From assembly GCA_049115935.1 (NCBI GenBank), contig JAGDZK010000032.1, positions 16,441 to 80,440 on the forward strand: a DNA stretch of 64,000 bases. The letters are read 5' to 3'. This DNA is from Bermanella sp049115935. GTDB lineage: Bacteria > Pseudomonadota > Gammaproteobacteria > Pseudomonadales > Oceanobacteraceae. Positions 54,339-63,999 of the stretch are shown here, in pieces. Position 1 is the stretch's first letter, and each line of letters begins with the position of its first letter. The notes beneath the pieces were generated by a model, which was given only the letters and a program-made list of their open reading frames with translations, had not been told where the DNA came from and did not search any database. The translations under genes were made by a program, and so were the position numbers.

Positions 54339-56603
54339 TCAGGATTGATTATGTTTATTCAGGTTGAACTGCTTCAGAATATGTTTGGTTAGAGCCTGTT
54401 TTAAACTTTGTGCAGATACCGGCTTGGTTATCACCTGATCAATACCCGATTGAATCACTTCTTTTTGGGTGTTGCTGATGGACATGCCAGTCAGCATGAT
54501 TTTGATGATACTTTGGTCGATATCGGGATCTTCTTGAATGCGCTTGGCCAATTGAAAGCCATCCATGATTGGCATGTCTTGATCAATCAGTACTGCATCA
54601 TAAGGCGTACCTAAATTGCTTTGACTGCGCAGAAGCGCTAAGGCCTCTTTACCACTATAGGTATTTTCTGATTGCATGCCCCAGCTGTTTGCGTAGCGTT
54701 GAATAACTTTGCGTAAAGTGCTGTTGTCATCAACGATTAAGATAGATAGGCCTTGCAAAATGTGACTAGAATCTTTGATCTCAGATCGCGCATCGCTGCT
54801 TGGGTTATTGGGCAAGGTAAAGCTAAATGTACTGCCTTTGTCGGTTCGGGTTTCAACAAATAAATTCCCCCCCATTAACTCGACTACATTTTTGCAAAGG
54901 CTTAATCCAAGACCGTATTTACTTGATCCAACACTTTGAGTGTTATCAGTGTGATTACTTAAAAGTTGATTGATAAAGGTTTTATCAATACCGGTGCCGG
55001 TATCTCGTACTGAAAAACATAATGTTGAGTCATCGTTTTGTAAACCGATGCGCAGTTCTATTTCCCCATGTTCGGTATGTCGCATGGCATTTTCTAATAA
55101 ATTATCTAACAGGTTTTCTAAGCGATGTTCGTCACAAGTAATGAATCTCGGGAGAACCTCTTCCATATTTAAAACCAGTTCTAAACCTTTTTGATTGGCA
55201 CTATATTGGAACTTGCTTAGACAGTTTTGGGCTAAGTTACACAGCTCAATAGTATTCTTTTCAAATTGAATTCGACCGGATTGGATTTTTGAAAAATCAC
55301 TGATGCGGTTCACCATACGCAACATATCATGGCCAGAAAAAATAATGGTGTCGACGTAATCCCGTTGATTTGCACTTAATGGGGTTTCATTTAATAGCTC
55401 CGACATACCTAAAACACCGTTCATAGGTGTGCGTAACTCATGACTTAAGTTATCTAAAAACTGACTTTGTATGCCCACTTGTCGGGATTGCTTACGTTTG
55501 ATTTGGCGTTGGAAGTAGGGGGTAATCATACTTAAACTTGCAAATAATGCGCATAAAGATAATGCATAAACATGCCAAATACCTTCAGGTGCAAACACCA
55601 TTTCAGGGTTTAAGATATAGGCGCATTGCCATAAGGTTGAAAATAATAAAATACCATTGGCAACGGATAAATTAATGCTGACGTATTTTAGTTTACTCGC
55701 AACTCGCAAAGACGGAATAAGCGCACATAGCAAAATAATTAAATAAGGAAGATTAGTAATAATGAGTGTCGTCAATATCATAGTTAAAATAGTAACGGCA
55801 CTGCGATTACTTTTTAGTAAAACTCGGTATTTTTCAGTGGTAAAGCTGGATAAAAAGACACCGCAGGCCATTAACCAAGGGCTTAATCGTGACAGGTCAA
55901 AAAACCATTGTGGCCACTCGTATAAATGGGTATGCGATACACCATAACAAAAGCTTACGAATGCCAGGTAGATTGTAAGATAGTGTCGAATATGATTATG
56001 AAATCGAATGGCAACCACATGCAAAAAAATAATAAATACCATCAGGGCGACAAGCGCACCAAGCACTTGCTGTAAAGCAGTAAAATTAGTTGCATATTCG
56101 CTTAAATCTTGAAGTTTAGGTTCTAAGCGACTGGTTTGAATAGGCTTGATTCTGAAGTAAAGCCACTGTTCGGAATTAGGTGCAATATTTAAAATGATGG
56201 CGGTGTTGCTGCTAAGTTGTTGCTCATTTTTAACGCTGCTAATTCTTAACCATTGATCATCTTTTTGCTCATAGGCACCGTTAATATTGATGCTGCTACT
56301 ACTTAAGCTTAATGCCAGCGGTAACGTTTTATTTAGTGGGTTAATAATATAGAAACGTAACCAATAAGTTTGCTGTGCTTCTATGACGGCTTTATCGGTT
56401 AAAGGTTTAAATCGGGATTCTTGTTTGATCAGCAGTTGAGCCAAGCTTAACGTATCGTAATCTGCTTTTAGCCACTGCATATTTTCAGCTAATTCAACTT
56501 CTATAGGGCCATCGGCCAGGATGATGCTATTGGCACGTCCATGACCCAGGCTGCTTAAAAGGCACAATGAAATAATTAGGATACGTGCAATCAATATGGT
56601 CAT
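54339..56603 (-). CDS. RetS-like hybrid sensor histidine kinase with one receiver
   Basis: A 754-residue protein. Signal-type start, then a 7TMR-DISMED2-like periplasmic region (to about 190; EAQQTYWLRFYIINPL). Seven membrane helices follow (about 190-365). The HisKA has the phospho-His in LDNLSHELRTPMNGVLGMSE. The ATPase domain has NLLENAMRHTEHGE, DTGTGIDK and YGLGLSLCKNVVEL. A receiver lies at about 618-740 with SILIVDDNS, acceptor Asp in AVLIDQDMPIMDG and Lys in VITKPVSA. It follows purD, as retS does in P. aeruginosa, but RetS has two receivers. Confidence 0.9.
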   Translation of the reverse strand: MTILIARILIISLCLLSSLGHGRANSIILADGPIEVELAENMQWLKADYDTLSLAQLLIKQESRFKPLTDKAVIEAQQTYWLRFYIINPLNKTLPLALSLSSSSININGAYEQKDDQWLRISSVKNEQQLSSNTAIILNIAPNSEQWLYFRIKPIQTSRLEPKLQDLSEYATNFTALQQVLGALVALMVFIIFLHVVAIRFHNHIRHYLTIYLAFVSFCYGVSHTHLYEWPQWFFDLSRLSPWLMACGVFLSSFTTEKYRVLLKSNRSAVTILTMILTTLIITNLPYLIILLCALIPSLRVASKLKYVSINLSVANGILLFSTLWQCAYILNPEMVFAPEGIWHVYALSLCALFASLSMITPYFQRQIKRKQSRQVGIQSQFLDNLSHELRTPMNGVLGMSELLNETPLSANQRDYVDTIIFSGHDMLRMVNRISDFSKIQSGRIQFEKNTIELCNLAQNCLSKFQYSANQKGLELVLNMEEVLPRFITCDEHRLENLLDNLLENAMRHTEHGEIELRIGLQNDDSTLCFSVRDTGTGIDKTFINQLLSNHTDNTQSVGSSKYGLGLSLCKNVVELMGGNLFVETRTDKGSTFSFTLPNNPSSDARSEIKDSSHILQGLSILIVDDNSTLRKVIQRYANSWGMQSENTYSGKEALALLRSQSNLGTPYDAVLIDQDMPIMDGFQLAKRIQEDPDIDQSIIKIMLTGMSISNTQKEVIQSGIDQVITKPVSAQSLKQALTKHILKQFNLNKHNQS

Positions 56604-56701
56604 GGTAATAATTGAAGACTGTTTGTTGGCAATAAGTGCAAGCCATTATAGAGAAAAGCCGTAGAAAAGCTAAAGGCAGGAGAATTTTAAAACACAAAAG
56701 A

Positions 56702-56724
56702 AAACCCCAGCTAAGCTGGGGTTA
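56702..56724 (-). terminator. Terminator after purD (minus strand)
   Basis: AACCCCAGC and GCTGGGGTT (about 56704-56724) form a nine-pair stem with a three-base loop. On the minus strand TTTTC and T residues follow. Confidence 0.85.
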
Positions 56725-56730
56725 TTCATT

Positions 56731-58026
56731 TTATTTTGCTTGTTCGCGTGCAATGGCGCGGTAAGCGATGTCGTTACGATAGAAGCTACCGTTCCAACTG
56801 ATGGTTTTGGTTAGAGTGTAAGCGCGTTGCTGTGCTTCAGTCACCGTATTGCCCAGTGCGGTTGCACACAATACGCGGCCACCGTTAGTAGCAACTTCGC
56901 CTTTATCGTTTAACTTAGTACCGGCATGGAAAACTTTTTCGCCAGCGGTTTCGCTTTGCGGTAAGCCAGAGATCACATCGCCTTTGTTGTAGGCTTCAGG
57001 ATAACCACCGGCTGCTAACACAACACCAATGGCTGCACGTGGATCCCATTGCGCTGTTTTGCCTGCAAGGCCGTTGTCTTCAAATGCGGCTAAGCAAAGT
57101 TCAACTAGGTCAGATTGCATACGTAACATGATTGGCTGGGTTTCTGGGTCACCAAAGCGACAGTTATATTCAATTACTTTTGGTGTGCCGGCTTCGTCGA
57201 TCATAAGGCCTGCATACAAGAAGCCCGTGTAGTCATTGCCTTCTTTGGCCATGCCTTCAACGGTGGGTACAATCACTTCTTTCATGATGCGATCGTGAAT
57301 TTCTTGTGTCACAACCGGGGCTGGCGAGTATGCACCCATACCACCTGTGTTAGGGCCAGTATCACCATCACCAACACGTTTGTGGTCTTGGCTGGTGGCC
57401 ATTGGTAAAATGTTTTTACCGTCTACCATCACAATAAAGCTGGCTTCTTCGCCTGCTAAAAATTCTTCGATTACAACGCGACAGCCAGCATCGCCAAACG
57501 CGTTACCAGACAGCATGTCATTTACTGCATCTTTGGCTTGCTCAACTGTTTCAGCAACAATCACGCCTTTACCAGCGGCAAGGCCGTCTGCTTTCACCAC
57601 GATAGGCGCACCGATTTTATCGATGTAAGCCAGAGCCGGTGCAACCTCGGTGAAGTTTTGGTAAAACGCGGTTGGAATATCATGGCGAGCTAAAAAGTCT
57701 TTAGTGAACGCTTTAGAGCCTTCAAGTTGCGCCGCACCTTTTGATGGGCCGAAGGCTTTTAGACCTTTTTCTGCAAAGAAGTTAACCACACCTTCAACTA
57801 ACGGAGCTTCAGGACCAACAATGGTCAGTTCACAGTTATTGTCTTGTGCAAATGCAGCGAGTTTTTCAAACTCTAAAACATCAATGGCGACATTTTTTAC
57901 TTTGTTTTCGATGGCGCTACCAGCATTACCTGGTGCGACAAAAACAGTTTCAACGTTTGGGTTTTGTGCGGCTTTCCATGCTAGAGCATGTTCACGACCG
58001 CCAGAGCCAATTACCAATACATTCAT
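56731..58026 (-). CDS. purD: Phosphoribosylamine-glycine ligase PurD
   Basis: A 431-residue ATP-grasp enzyme. It has MNVLVIGSGGREHALAWK at the start, VVKADGLAAGKGVIVAE and EEFLAGEEASFIVMVDG in the ATP-grasp, and RFGDPETQPIMLRMQSDL near 290. Standard length. The unit is purH then purD, with a repeat-rich gap of about 145 bases between them. Confidence 0.98.
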   Translation of the reverse strand: MNVLVIGSGGREHALAWKAAQNPNVETVFVAPGNAGSAIENKVKNVAIDVLEFEKLAAFAQDNNCELTIVGPEAPLVEGVVNFFAEKGLKAFGPSKGAAQLEGSKAFTKDFLARHDIPTAFYQNFTEVAPALAYIDKIGAPIVVKADGLAAGKGVIVAETVEQAKDAVNDMLSGNAFGDAGCRVVIEEFLAGEEASFIVMVDGKNILPMATSQDHKRVGDGDTGPNTGGMGAYSPAPVVTQEIHDRIMKEVIVPTVEGMAKEGNDYTGFLYAGLMIDEAGTPKVIEYNCRFGDPETQPIMLRMQSDLVELCLAAFEDNGLAGKTAQWDPRAAIGVVLAAGGYPEAYNKGDVISGLPQSETAGEKVFHAGTKLNDKGEVATNGGRVLCATALGNTVTEAQQRAYTLTKTISWNGSFYRNDIAYRAIAREQAK

Positions 58027-58031
58027 AATAT

Positions 58032-58172
58032 GTGAGATGTGAGATGTGAGATGAGAGACGAGAGCCGTCAGTCAACTTTACTCACGTTATTCCTTTAGAT
58101 TAAATGATTAAATAAAAAATGAAGAAAGAGATGCCAGTAAAGCGTCTAACATCTCTCGTCTCACATCTAACG
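58032..58172. repeat. Tandem and inverted repeats between purH and purD
   Basis: Three tandem GTGAGAT units (58032-58052) followed by GAGAGACGAGAG. Near 58150-58168 the inverse complement of AGATGTGAGACGAGAG recurs, so the two ends can pair with a short insertion in one arm. It lies in a spacer between minus-strand genes and is likely a dispersed repeat or decayed element. Confidence 0.6.
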
Positions 58173-59762
58173 CTAGTGTCTAAAGTGACGCATACCCGTA
58201 AACACCATGGCCATACCTGCTTCGTCAGCAGCGGCAATGACTTCTTCATCACGAATCGAACCACCCGGTTGAATCACTGCGGCGATACCGGCTTTTGCAG
58301 CGTTATCAATACCATCACGGAATGGGAAGAAAGCATCACTAGCCATAACCGAGCCTTTTACTTCAAGGCCAGCGTGCTCTGCTTTAATGGCGGCAATACG
58401 CGCTGAGTTTACGCGGCTCATTTGGCCTGCGCCCACACCAATGGTTTGACGATTGTTGGCGTAAACAATGGCGTTTGATTTAACAAACTTAGCCACTTTC
58501 CAAGCGAAGATTAAATCGTGCATTTCTTTTTCAGTTGGCTGGCGTTTGGTTACAACCGTTAGGTCTTCGGCTTTGATCATGCCGTTGTCGCGCTCTTGTA
58601 CTAACAAACCGCCGTTAACACGTTTGTAGTCAAATGCATTAGCACGCTCAGCTGGCCACTCGCCTGTTTCTAAAACACGCACGTTTTTCTTAGCGGCAAG
58701 TACCAGTTTGGCATCAGCACTTACTGATGGCGCGATGATCACTTCTACAAATTGACGCTCAGCAATCGACGCTGCTGTGTCGCCATCTAGTTCGCGGTTA
58801 AACGCGATGATGCCGCCAAATGCAGATTCAGTATCGGTAGCAAATGCAAGGTCGTACGCTTCTTGAATGCCGTTTTCACTCACCGCTACACCACATGGGT
58901 TTGCGTGTTTTACGATCACACAAGCCGGTTTAACAAAAGACTTCACACATTCAAGAGCTGCATCGGTATCGGCTACGTTGTTGAATGAAAGCTCTTTGCC
59001 CTGCACTTGTGTGGCGGTGGCAATAGATGCTTCTTGTGGGTTGGCTTCCACATAGAAAGCTGCGTTTTGATGAGGGTTTTCACCGTAACGCATGTCTTGT
59101 GCTTTGATAAATTGTGAATTAAAGGTGCGCGGGAACTGACCTTTATTCTCTGTGCTTAAAACCTCAGCACTTTGATCAATACGACCAAGGTAGTTAGCGA
59201 TCATGCCGTCATATGCGGCAGTGTGTTCAAACGCTTTAAGCGCAAGATCAAAACGCAGTTTCGGGCTTAAACCATTTTGTGAATCTAATTCAGCTAATAC
59301 CGCTTGGTAATCAGAGGCGTTTACCACGATGCCAACGTAAGCATTGTTTTTGGCTGCTGAGCGAACCATGGTTGGGCCACCGATGTCGATGTTTTCGATC
59401 GCATCTTCAAGGGTACAATCTGGGTTAGCTGTAGTGGCTTCGAACGGGTATAAGTTAACCACAACTAAATCGATAGGGTTGATACCGTGTTCGGCCATGA
59501 TGGCGTCATCTTGACCACGACGACCTAGTACACCACCATGAATTTTCGGGTGTAACGTTTTTACACGGCCGTCCATCATTTCAGCAAAACCTGTGTAGTC
59601 AGAAACTTCCACAGCGTTAATGCCTTTTTCACAAAGTAATTTATAGGTGCCGCCAGTTGATAAAATTTCTACATTTTTATCAGCCAGTGCTTGAGCGAAT
59701 TCTACGATGCCAGTTTTATCAGAAACACTAATAAGGGCGCGACGAACGGGAGTAGTGGTCAT
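58173..59762 (-). CDS. purH: Bifunctional AICAR transformylase/IMP cyclohydrolase PurH
   Basis: A 529-residue enzyme of the last two steps of IMP synthesis. The IMP-cyclohydrolase half comes first (RRALISVSDKTGIVEFAQAL, GGTYKLL). The transformylase half includes VIVKHANPCGVAVSE with Lys and His, and SDAFFPFRDGIDNAAKAG. Standard length. It follows fis on the same strand with a terminator between. Confidence 0.98.
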   Translation of the reverse strand: MTTTPVRRALISVSDKTGIVEFAQALADKNVEILSTGGTYKLLCEKGINAVEVSDYTGFAEMMDGRVKTLHPKIHGGVLGRRGQDDAIMAEHGINPIDLVVVNLYPFEATTANPDCTLEDAIENIDIGGPTMVRSAAKNNAYVGIVVNASDYQAVLAELDSQNGLSPKLRFDLALKAFEHTAAYDGMIANYLGRIDQSAEVLSTENKGQFPRTFNSQFIKAQDMRYGENPHQNAAFYVEANPQEASIATATQVQGKELSFNNVADTDAALECVKSFVKPACVIVKHANPCGVAVSENGIQEAYDLAFATDTESAFGGIIAFNRELDGDTAASIAERQFVEVIIAPSVSADAKLVLAAKKNVRVLETGEWPAERANAFDYKRVNGGLLVQERDNGMIKAEDLTVVTKRQPTEKEMHDLIFAWKVAKFVKSNAIVYANNRQTIGVGAGQMSRVNSARIAAIKAEHAGLEVKGSVMASDAFFPFRDGIDNAAKAGIAAVIQPGGSIRDEEVIAAADEAGMAMVFTGMRHFRH

Positions 59763-59793
59763 AGTTGATTAGTCGGTCAGTTTTTAAAGTCTA

Positions 59794-59822
59794 CAAAAAA
59801 TAAACGCTGCAAAGGCAGCGTT
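59794..59822 (-). terminator. Terminator of the dusB-fis unit (minus strand)
   Basis: AACGCTGC (59803-59810) pairs with GCAGCGTT (59815-59822) around AAAG. On the minus strand the T-run follows through 59794-59802. Confidence 0.85.
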
Positions 59823-59841
59823 CGTTTCTAAACAGTTTCGG

Positions 59842-60144
59842 TTATAGCATACCGAATTGCTTTAATTTTTTACGCAGGGTTCCGCGATTCAAACCAAGCA
59901 ATACAGCGGCTTTGGTTTGATTGTCTTTGGTATAGCGCATCACTACTTCTAATAGTGGTGCTTCTACTTCTGACAATACCATTTCGTAAACATCGCTAAC
60001 TGGCTGACCGTCTAATTGTGCGAAGTAGCTTTCTAAGGCTTTTTCAACACTGTCACGCAAAGTTTGTGTGTTTTCAGCTGGTAGTTGTGTGTTGTTGCTG
60101 GTTTCCATAGGGTTATTTACCACAGGTGCTTCATGGGTACTCAT
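59842..60144 (-). CDS. fis: DNA-binding protein Fis
   Basis: A 100-residue nucleoid-associated regulator. The helix-turn-helix TKAAVLLGLNRGTLRKKLKQ sits at the C-terminus, with LLEVVMRYTKDN before it. The ATG overlaps the dusB stop by four bases (ATGA), the classic dusB-fis operon. Confidence 0.96.
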   Translation of the reverse strand: MSTHEAPVVNNPMETSNNTQLPAENTQTLRDSVEKALESYFAQLDGQPVSDVYEMVLSEVEAPLLEVVMRYTKDNQTKAAVLLGLNRGTLRKKLKQFGML

Positions 60145-61127
60145 GCCGCTTTTTCCTTCCCCAAAAGTTGATCGAAAAATGTGTTTATTAATTCTATTTG
60201 TTCTTCCTGGCTTTCAAGTTGATTGAATCGACGACGTACATCGCGACTATCATCTTGTGCCTGGAGATACCAACCCACGTGTTTACGTGCGATTCGTACA
60301 CCTAGGTATGTGCCGTAAAATTCATATAACCCCTGCATGTGATTGTGCAGGATGGTTTTGATTTCCAGTATCCCTGGTGGAGCTAAATGCTGGCCGGTTT
60401 TCAAAAAGTGATCGATCTCTCGAAAAATCCAAGGGCGTCCTTGAGCCGCGCGGCCCAACATAACGCCATCGGCTTTCGTAAAATCAAGCACTGCTTTAGC
60501 TTGCTCTGGAGAGGTTATGTCTCCGTTGGCTAAAACAGGAATGGATACCATTTGCTTAATGCGCTTAATGGTGTCGTATTCCACTTGTCCTTTATAGCCA
60601 CAGCTGCGTGTTCGACCATGAATGGCCAGTGCACGAATACCGGTCTGCTCGGCTAGCAATGCAAGATCGGGGGCATTTTTGTGCTCAGGTGCCCAACCGG
60701 TTCGCATTTTTAATGTTACTGGGACATCTACTGCCTCAACCACAGCTTGTAATATGTCCTTCACGAGAGGCTCGTCTTTCATCAATGCACTACCAGCGGC
60801 TTTGTTGCACACTTTTTTGGCAGGGCATCCCATATTGATGTCGACAATTTGAGCACCGTGTAACACTGCCATTTTGGCCGCATTGGCCATCATGTCAGGG
60901 TCGCCACCGGCAATTTGTACCGATATGGGCTCAATTTCTCCCGTATGATCTAAGCGTGTTTTGGATTTACGGCTGTTCCATAAATTCACATCGCTTGTGA
61001 TCATTTCGCTTACAACCAAACCTGCTCCCAGTTCACGACATAGCTGCCGAAACGGTCGGTCGGTAACGCCAGCCATAGGGGCTAGCACCACTGGCGATTC
61101 GATTTGGTAAGGGCCAATTTGAAACAT
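60141..61127 (-). CDS. dusB: tRNA dihydrouridine synthase DusB
   Basis: FMN enzyme that reduces uridine in the tRNA D-loop. It has VVLAPMAGVTDRPFRQLCRE near the start, MGCPAKKVCNKAAGSALMKD with the catalytic Cys, and the FMN-binding ALAIHGRTRSCGYKGQVEYD and GDITSPEQAKAVL. I use ATG 61127 (MFQIGPYQ, 328 residues), matching usual DusB starts. Upstream ATGs (61172, 61211) are open. Confidence 0.94.
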   Translation of the reverse strand: MFQIGPYQIESPVVLAPMAGVTDRPFRQLCRELGAGLVVSEMITSDVNLWNSRKSKTRLDHTGEIEPISVQIAGGDPDMMANAAKMAVLHGAQIVDINMGCPAKKVCNKAAGSALMKDEPLVKDILQAVVEAVDVPVTLKMRTGWAPEHKNAPDLALLAEQTGIRALAIHGRTRSCGYKGQVEYDTIKRIKQMVSIPVLANGDITSPEQAKAVLDFTKADGVMLGRAAQGRPWIFREIDHFLKTGQHLAPPGILEIKTILHNHMQGLYEFYGTYLGVRIARKHVGWYLQAQDDSRDVRRRFNQLESQEEQIELINTFFDQLLGKEKAA

Positions 61128-61513
61128 GGGTGATAGTTGGTTGTTTTTTGCTCGTTTAAGGGCGGCTATCATACTCGTAAACTCACAGCGGTTAAAGCCT
61201 TGACAGGACATGTTTTGAGCAAATTATTGATTAAATTTTCCACAGAAATTGAGACAAAATTGTCAAGAGCTAACATGTGTATTTTGACATTTTTTTAAGG
61301 CCATAAGCACAATCTTTCACTGGATTCAGTCTCGCATCCAGTGTATGCAGAGGGTACAATTCGCGCCCTTAATTTTCTGTTATCCACGGATGAAGCAATT
61401 TGACGCTCAAGATTGAAACCCCAAAAGGGTCCGCTTAATCTTTATTGGCAGCTTAGGGCAGATAACAAAACCACATATTGGTTTTCCTACGTCTATTTAT
61501 CACGAGTATTATT
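61128..61513. other. Divergent intergenic region dusB / NhaC-type antiporter
   Basis: About 390 bases without a gene, holding the promoters of the dusB-fis unit and of the antiporter. TTGACA at 61284-61289 with CACAAT at 61308-61313 is a possible plus-strand promoter with an 18-base spacer. TACAAT near 61356 could be another -10. Confidence 0.4.
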
Positions 61514-62836
61514 ATGACGATTAAATCCCCATGGGCATTACTGCCTATGCTTTTGTTTATGGCGTTATTTATTGGTAGTGGCCTTTATTACCAGTCGATC
61601 GGCGCTGAATTTGCGTTTTATAAAATATCGGCGCCTGTTGCCATTCTGCCGGCCATTATTCTTGCGTTACTTTTGGCCAAAGGCTCCATCAATCAACGAG
61701 TTGAGCGTTTTATCCAAGGCTGTGCTAACCCTACGATTGTCACTATGTTGCTGATATTTTTATTAGCGGGTGGTTTTGCCAGTGTAGCCAAAGCCATTGG
61801 TGGTGTGGATGCGGTTGTAAATTTGAGTCTTAATGCGATTCCCCCTTCCTTTGTTCTGCCTGGGTTGTTCATTATGACTGCGTTTATGGCTACGGCTATG
61901 GGTACTTCCATGGGCTCTATAGCTGCGGTGGCACCCATTGCAGTGGGCATCGCTGAGGCTTCGGATTTGTCTTTGGTATTCACTGTGGGCGCCGTGATGG
62001 GCGGTGCTATGTTTGGTGATAACTTATCCATTATTTCTGATACCACCATTGCAGCCACGCGAACTCAAGGTTGTAACATGCGTGATAAGTTCAGAATGAA
62101 TTTTAAGATTGCGATTCCGGCCGCTTTGCTCACAGTTATCTGGTTATATATTCAAGGTGATGCGGCAAGCGTTACGGTTGACCCTGATGTGTCAGCGATC
62201 AAAATGCTGCCTTATTTATTGGTATTGGTATTAGCCGTTTCAGGCATGAATGTATTAGTTGTATTACTAACAGGGATTGTTACGGCTGGTTTGATCGGGT
62301 TATGGCAAGTGCCAGATTACAGTGTCGCAGTGTGGTCAGCCGATATTTATAAAGGCTACAGCAACATGCAGGAGATTCTAATTCTGTCTCTCTTTATTGG
62401 TGGTCTTGGTGCCATGATGAAAGTAGGCGGCGGTCTTGATTGGTTGGCTGAAAAACTAGATCGACTTACCCGTGAACAAGCAGAGCCTAAAGCTCATCGT
62501 CGTATGGGTGAGTTGAGCATTGCAGGGGCGGTTGCATTGGTAAATACCTGTACGGCTAATAATACGGTGGCCATTTTAATAGCGGGTAGTTTGGCAAAAG
62601 ATATTGCCGGTCGTTATGGGGTTAACTCAAAACGCAGCGCCAGCATTATGGATATTAGCTCATGCGTTATTCAAGGCATTTTGCCTTATGGTGCGCAGAT
62701 GTTATTGGCCGCAAGTTTGTCAGGTTTGTCGCCTTTAGCATTGGTTAGTGCTGTTGTGTACTGCTGGTTTTTAGGTTTAGTGATGATTGGCTCTATTATT
62801 CTAGGGCGCCCAAGTGGGCAGCCTGAAGCGGTTTAA
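61514..62836 (+). CDS. NhaC-family Na+/H+ antiporter-like transporter
   Basis: A 440-residue membrane protein with about 11-12 helices. AMGTSMGSIAAVAPIAVGIA and GAMFGDNLSIISDTTIAATR are NhaC-family signatures, as are NTCTANNTVAILIAGSLAKD and CVIQGILPYGAQML. It probably exchanges sodium, but some family members carry other substrates. I start at ATG 61514; an upstream TTG at 61478 is open. A terminator follows. Confidence 0.88.
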   Translation: MTIKSPWALLPMLLFMALFIGSGLYYQSIGAEFAFYKISAPVAILPAIILALLLAKGSINQRVERFIQGCANPTIVTMLLIFLLAGGFASVAKAIGGVDAVVNLSLNAIPPSFVLPGLFIMTAFMATAMGTSMGSIAAVAPIAVGIAEASDLSLVFTVGAVMGGAMFGDNLSIISDTTIAATRTQGCNMRDKFRMNFKIAIPAALLTVIWLYIQGDAASVTVDPDVSAIKMLPYLLVLVLAVSGMNVLVVLLTGIVTAGLIGLWQVPDYSVAVWSADIYKGYSNMQEILILSLFIGGLGAMMKVGGGLDWLAEKLDRLTREQAEPKAHRRMGELSIAGAVALVNTCTANNTVAILIAGSLAKDIAGRYGVNSKRSASIMDISSCVIQGILPYGAQMLLAASLSGLSPLALVSAVVYCWFLGLVMIGSIILGRPSGQPEAV

Positions 62837-62855
62837 CTGTCTATATAGAAGGAAA

Positions 62856-62882
62856 AATGGCCCTTATAGGGCCATTTTTTTT
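62856..62882. terminator. Terminator between antiporter and DUF3426 genes
   Basis: AATGGCCC (62856-62863) pairs with GGGCCATT (62869-62876) around TTATA, followed by a T-run to about 62882. Confidence 0.88.
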
Positions 62883-62901
62883 GCTTGTTTTTAGCTGGGT
62901 G

Positions 62902-63999
62902 TTAAGGGGCGACAAAACGAACTTGGTAATTATTGGCTTTAGGGCCTGGATCTTGAATCTCAAGGGCGATATGGATAGGAGTATCCGTTGGCATCATGGT
63001 GAGCCCTGATGCTTCGCCAGCTAGATATTCTCGAGGTAAGAATAGGCGGTGAGCCATGACTTTGTTGTTCTTATCCGTAAAAGTCAGTTCCAGTTTAGGG
63101 AATGCTTGTTCATATGATGCGTGATTCATGAACAATACATCGACCGACAGAGCATCTTTAAACTTAGGATGGGAGCTGACTTGCGGGCTGGCGGTTGTGC
63201 GAATTTGGCTCACATCATAACTGGATGGTAAGCGGCAATTTAGGTGTTCGCAGGCCATGGCGTAATACGGGCGGTATTGCGTCATTCGTGCCCACTGGTC
63301 GAAATTAAAATAAGCCAGCTGTATAAAAAGCGCTAATACTAAAAGTGTACAGCCGCTGGCGAGCAACCAAAATTTTCGGCGGCTGACTTTGTTTGGCAGG
63401 CTTAAGTCTAGCGGATCAACTTCAATGTAAGAAAAAGCAGGAGCCGAAGAGGCGGGTTTTAAAATCTTCTTTTGCTCTTCTTTTACGTCATCGTCTTCTT
63501 GATCATTAAGTAAGGATTCAGCCCAAGTTTCATCATCGGTCGTACTGGTTGACTCAACTTTATCGATTAGCCTATCGCTTTCGGTAATAAATGGGTCGGC
63601 ATGATCGTGCGTATTTAACGATAAGAAGTCTTCATTTAGGTCATTAACCACAGGCGCTTTACGACCGTAATCATCATCGATAAGAGCGTTATCGTCGATG
63701 CCGTTTTCATCGTCGATGAGACCATTATCATCATCAATTAGAAAATTATCATCTTTACTAGGCTGACTGATATCAAACTCATCTTCAAGCGCAGGCTTGC
63801 TTGAAAATTTAGCTTTGACTACAGGTGCCTCAAGAGGTTTAGCATCGTTGCCAAACATATCTTCAGTGCGATCATCTTGAATAATAGGTTCGGGCTTTTT
63901 GCTTTGTTGGAAATGATCCGTTGCGCGAAATACATGCAAACACGCACCACAGCGCACAGCCCCTTTAGCCACTTGAAGCTGGGCAGGGCTGACACGAAA
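62902..63999 (-). CDS. DUF3426 zinc-ribbon membrane protein, 5' end outside window
   Basis: About 365 residues are visible and the frame runs off the window end. It starts FRVSPAQLQVAKGAVRCGAC, the second half of an MJ0042-type zinc ribbon (CGAC; the first CxxC is beyond the edge). A long acidic disordered stretch (DDNFLIDDDNGLIDDENG) follows. A single transmembrane helix lies in the C-terminal half (FWLLASGCTLLVLALFIQLA), then a periplasmic DUF3426 domain. Function unknown. In pseudomonads a DUF3426 gene lies near prmA and dusB, as the order here suggests. Confidence 0.88.
   Translation of the reverse strand, partial: FRVSPAQLQVAKGAVRCGACLHVFRATDHFQQSKKPEPIIQDDRTEDMFGNDAKPLEAPVVKAKFSSKPALEDEFDISQPSKDDNFLIDDDNGLIDDENGIDDNALIDDDYGRKAPVVNDLNEDFLSLNTHDHADPFITESDRLIDKVESTSTTDDETWAESLLNDQEDDDVKEEQKKILKPASSAPAFSYIEVDPLDLSLPNKVSRRKFWLLASGCTLLVLALFIQLAYFNFDQWARMTQYRPYYAMACEHLNCRLPSSYDVSQIRTTASPQVSSHPKFKDALSVDVLFMNHASYEQAFPKLELTFTDKNNKVMAHRLFLPREYLAGEASGLTMMPTDTPIHIALEIQDPGPKANNYQVRFVAP

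Noticed and set aside
61253..61264. GACAAAATTGTC palindrome upstream of dusB, similar to the core of the 42-44 kb operator
   Set aside because: It lacks the outer CG and GC bases and has a different centre spacing, so it is probably chance in AT-rich DNA.
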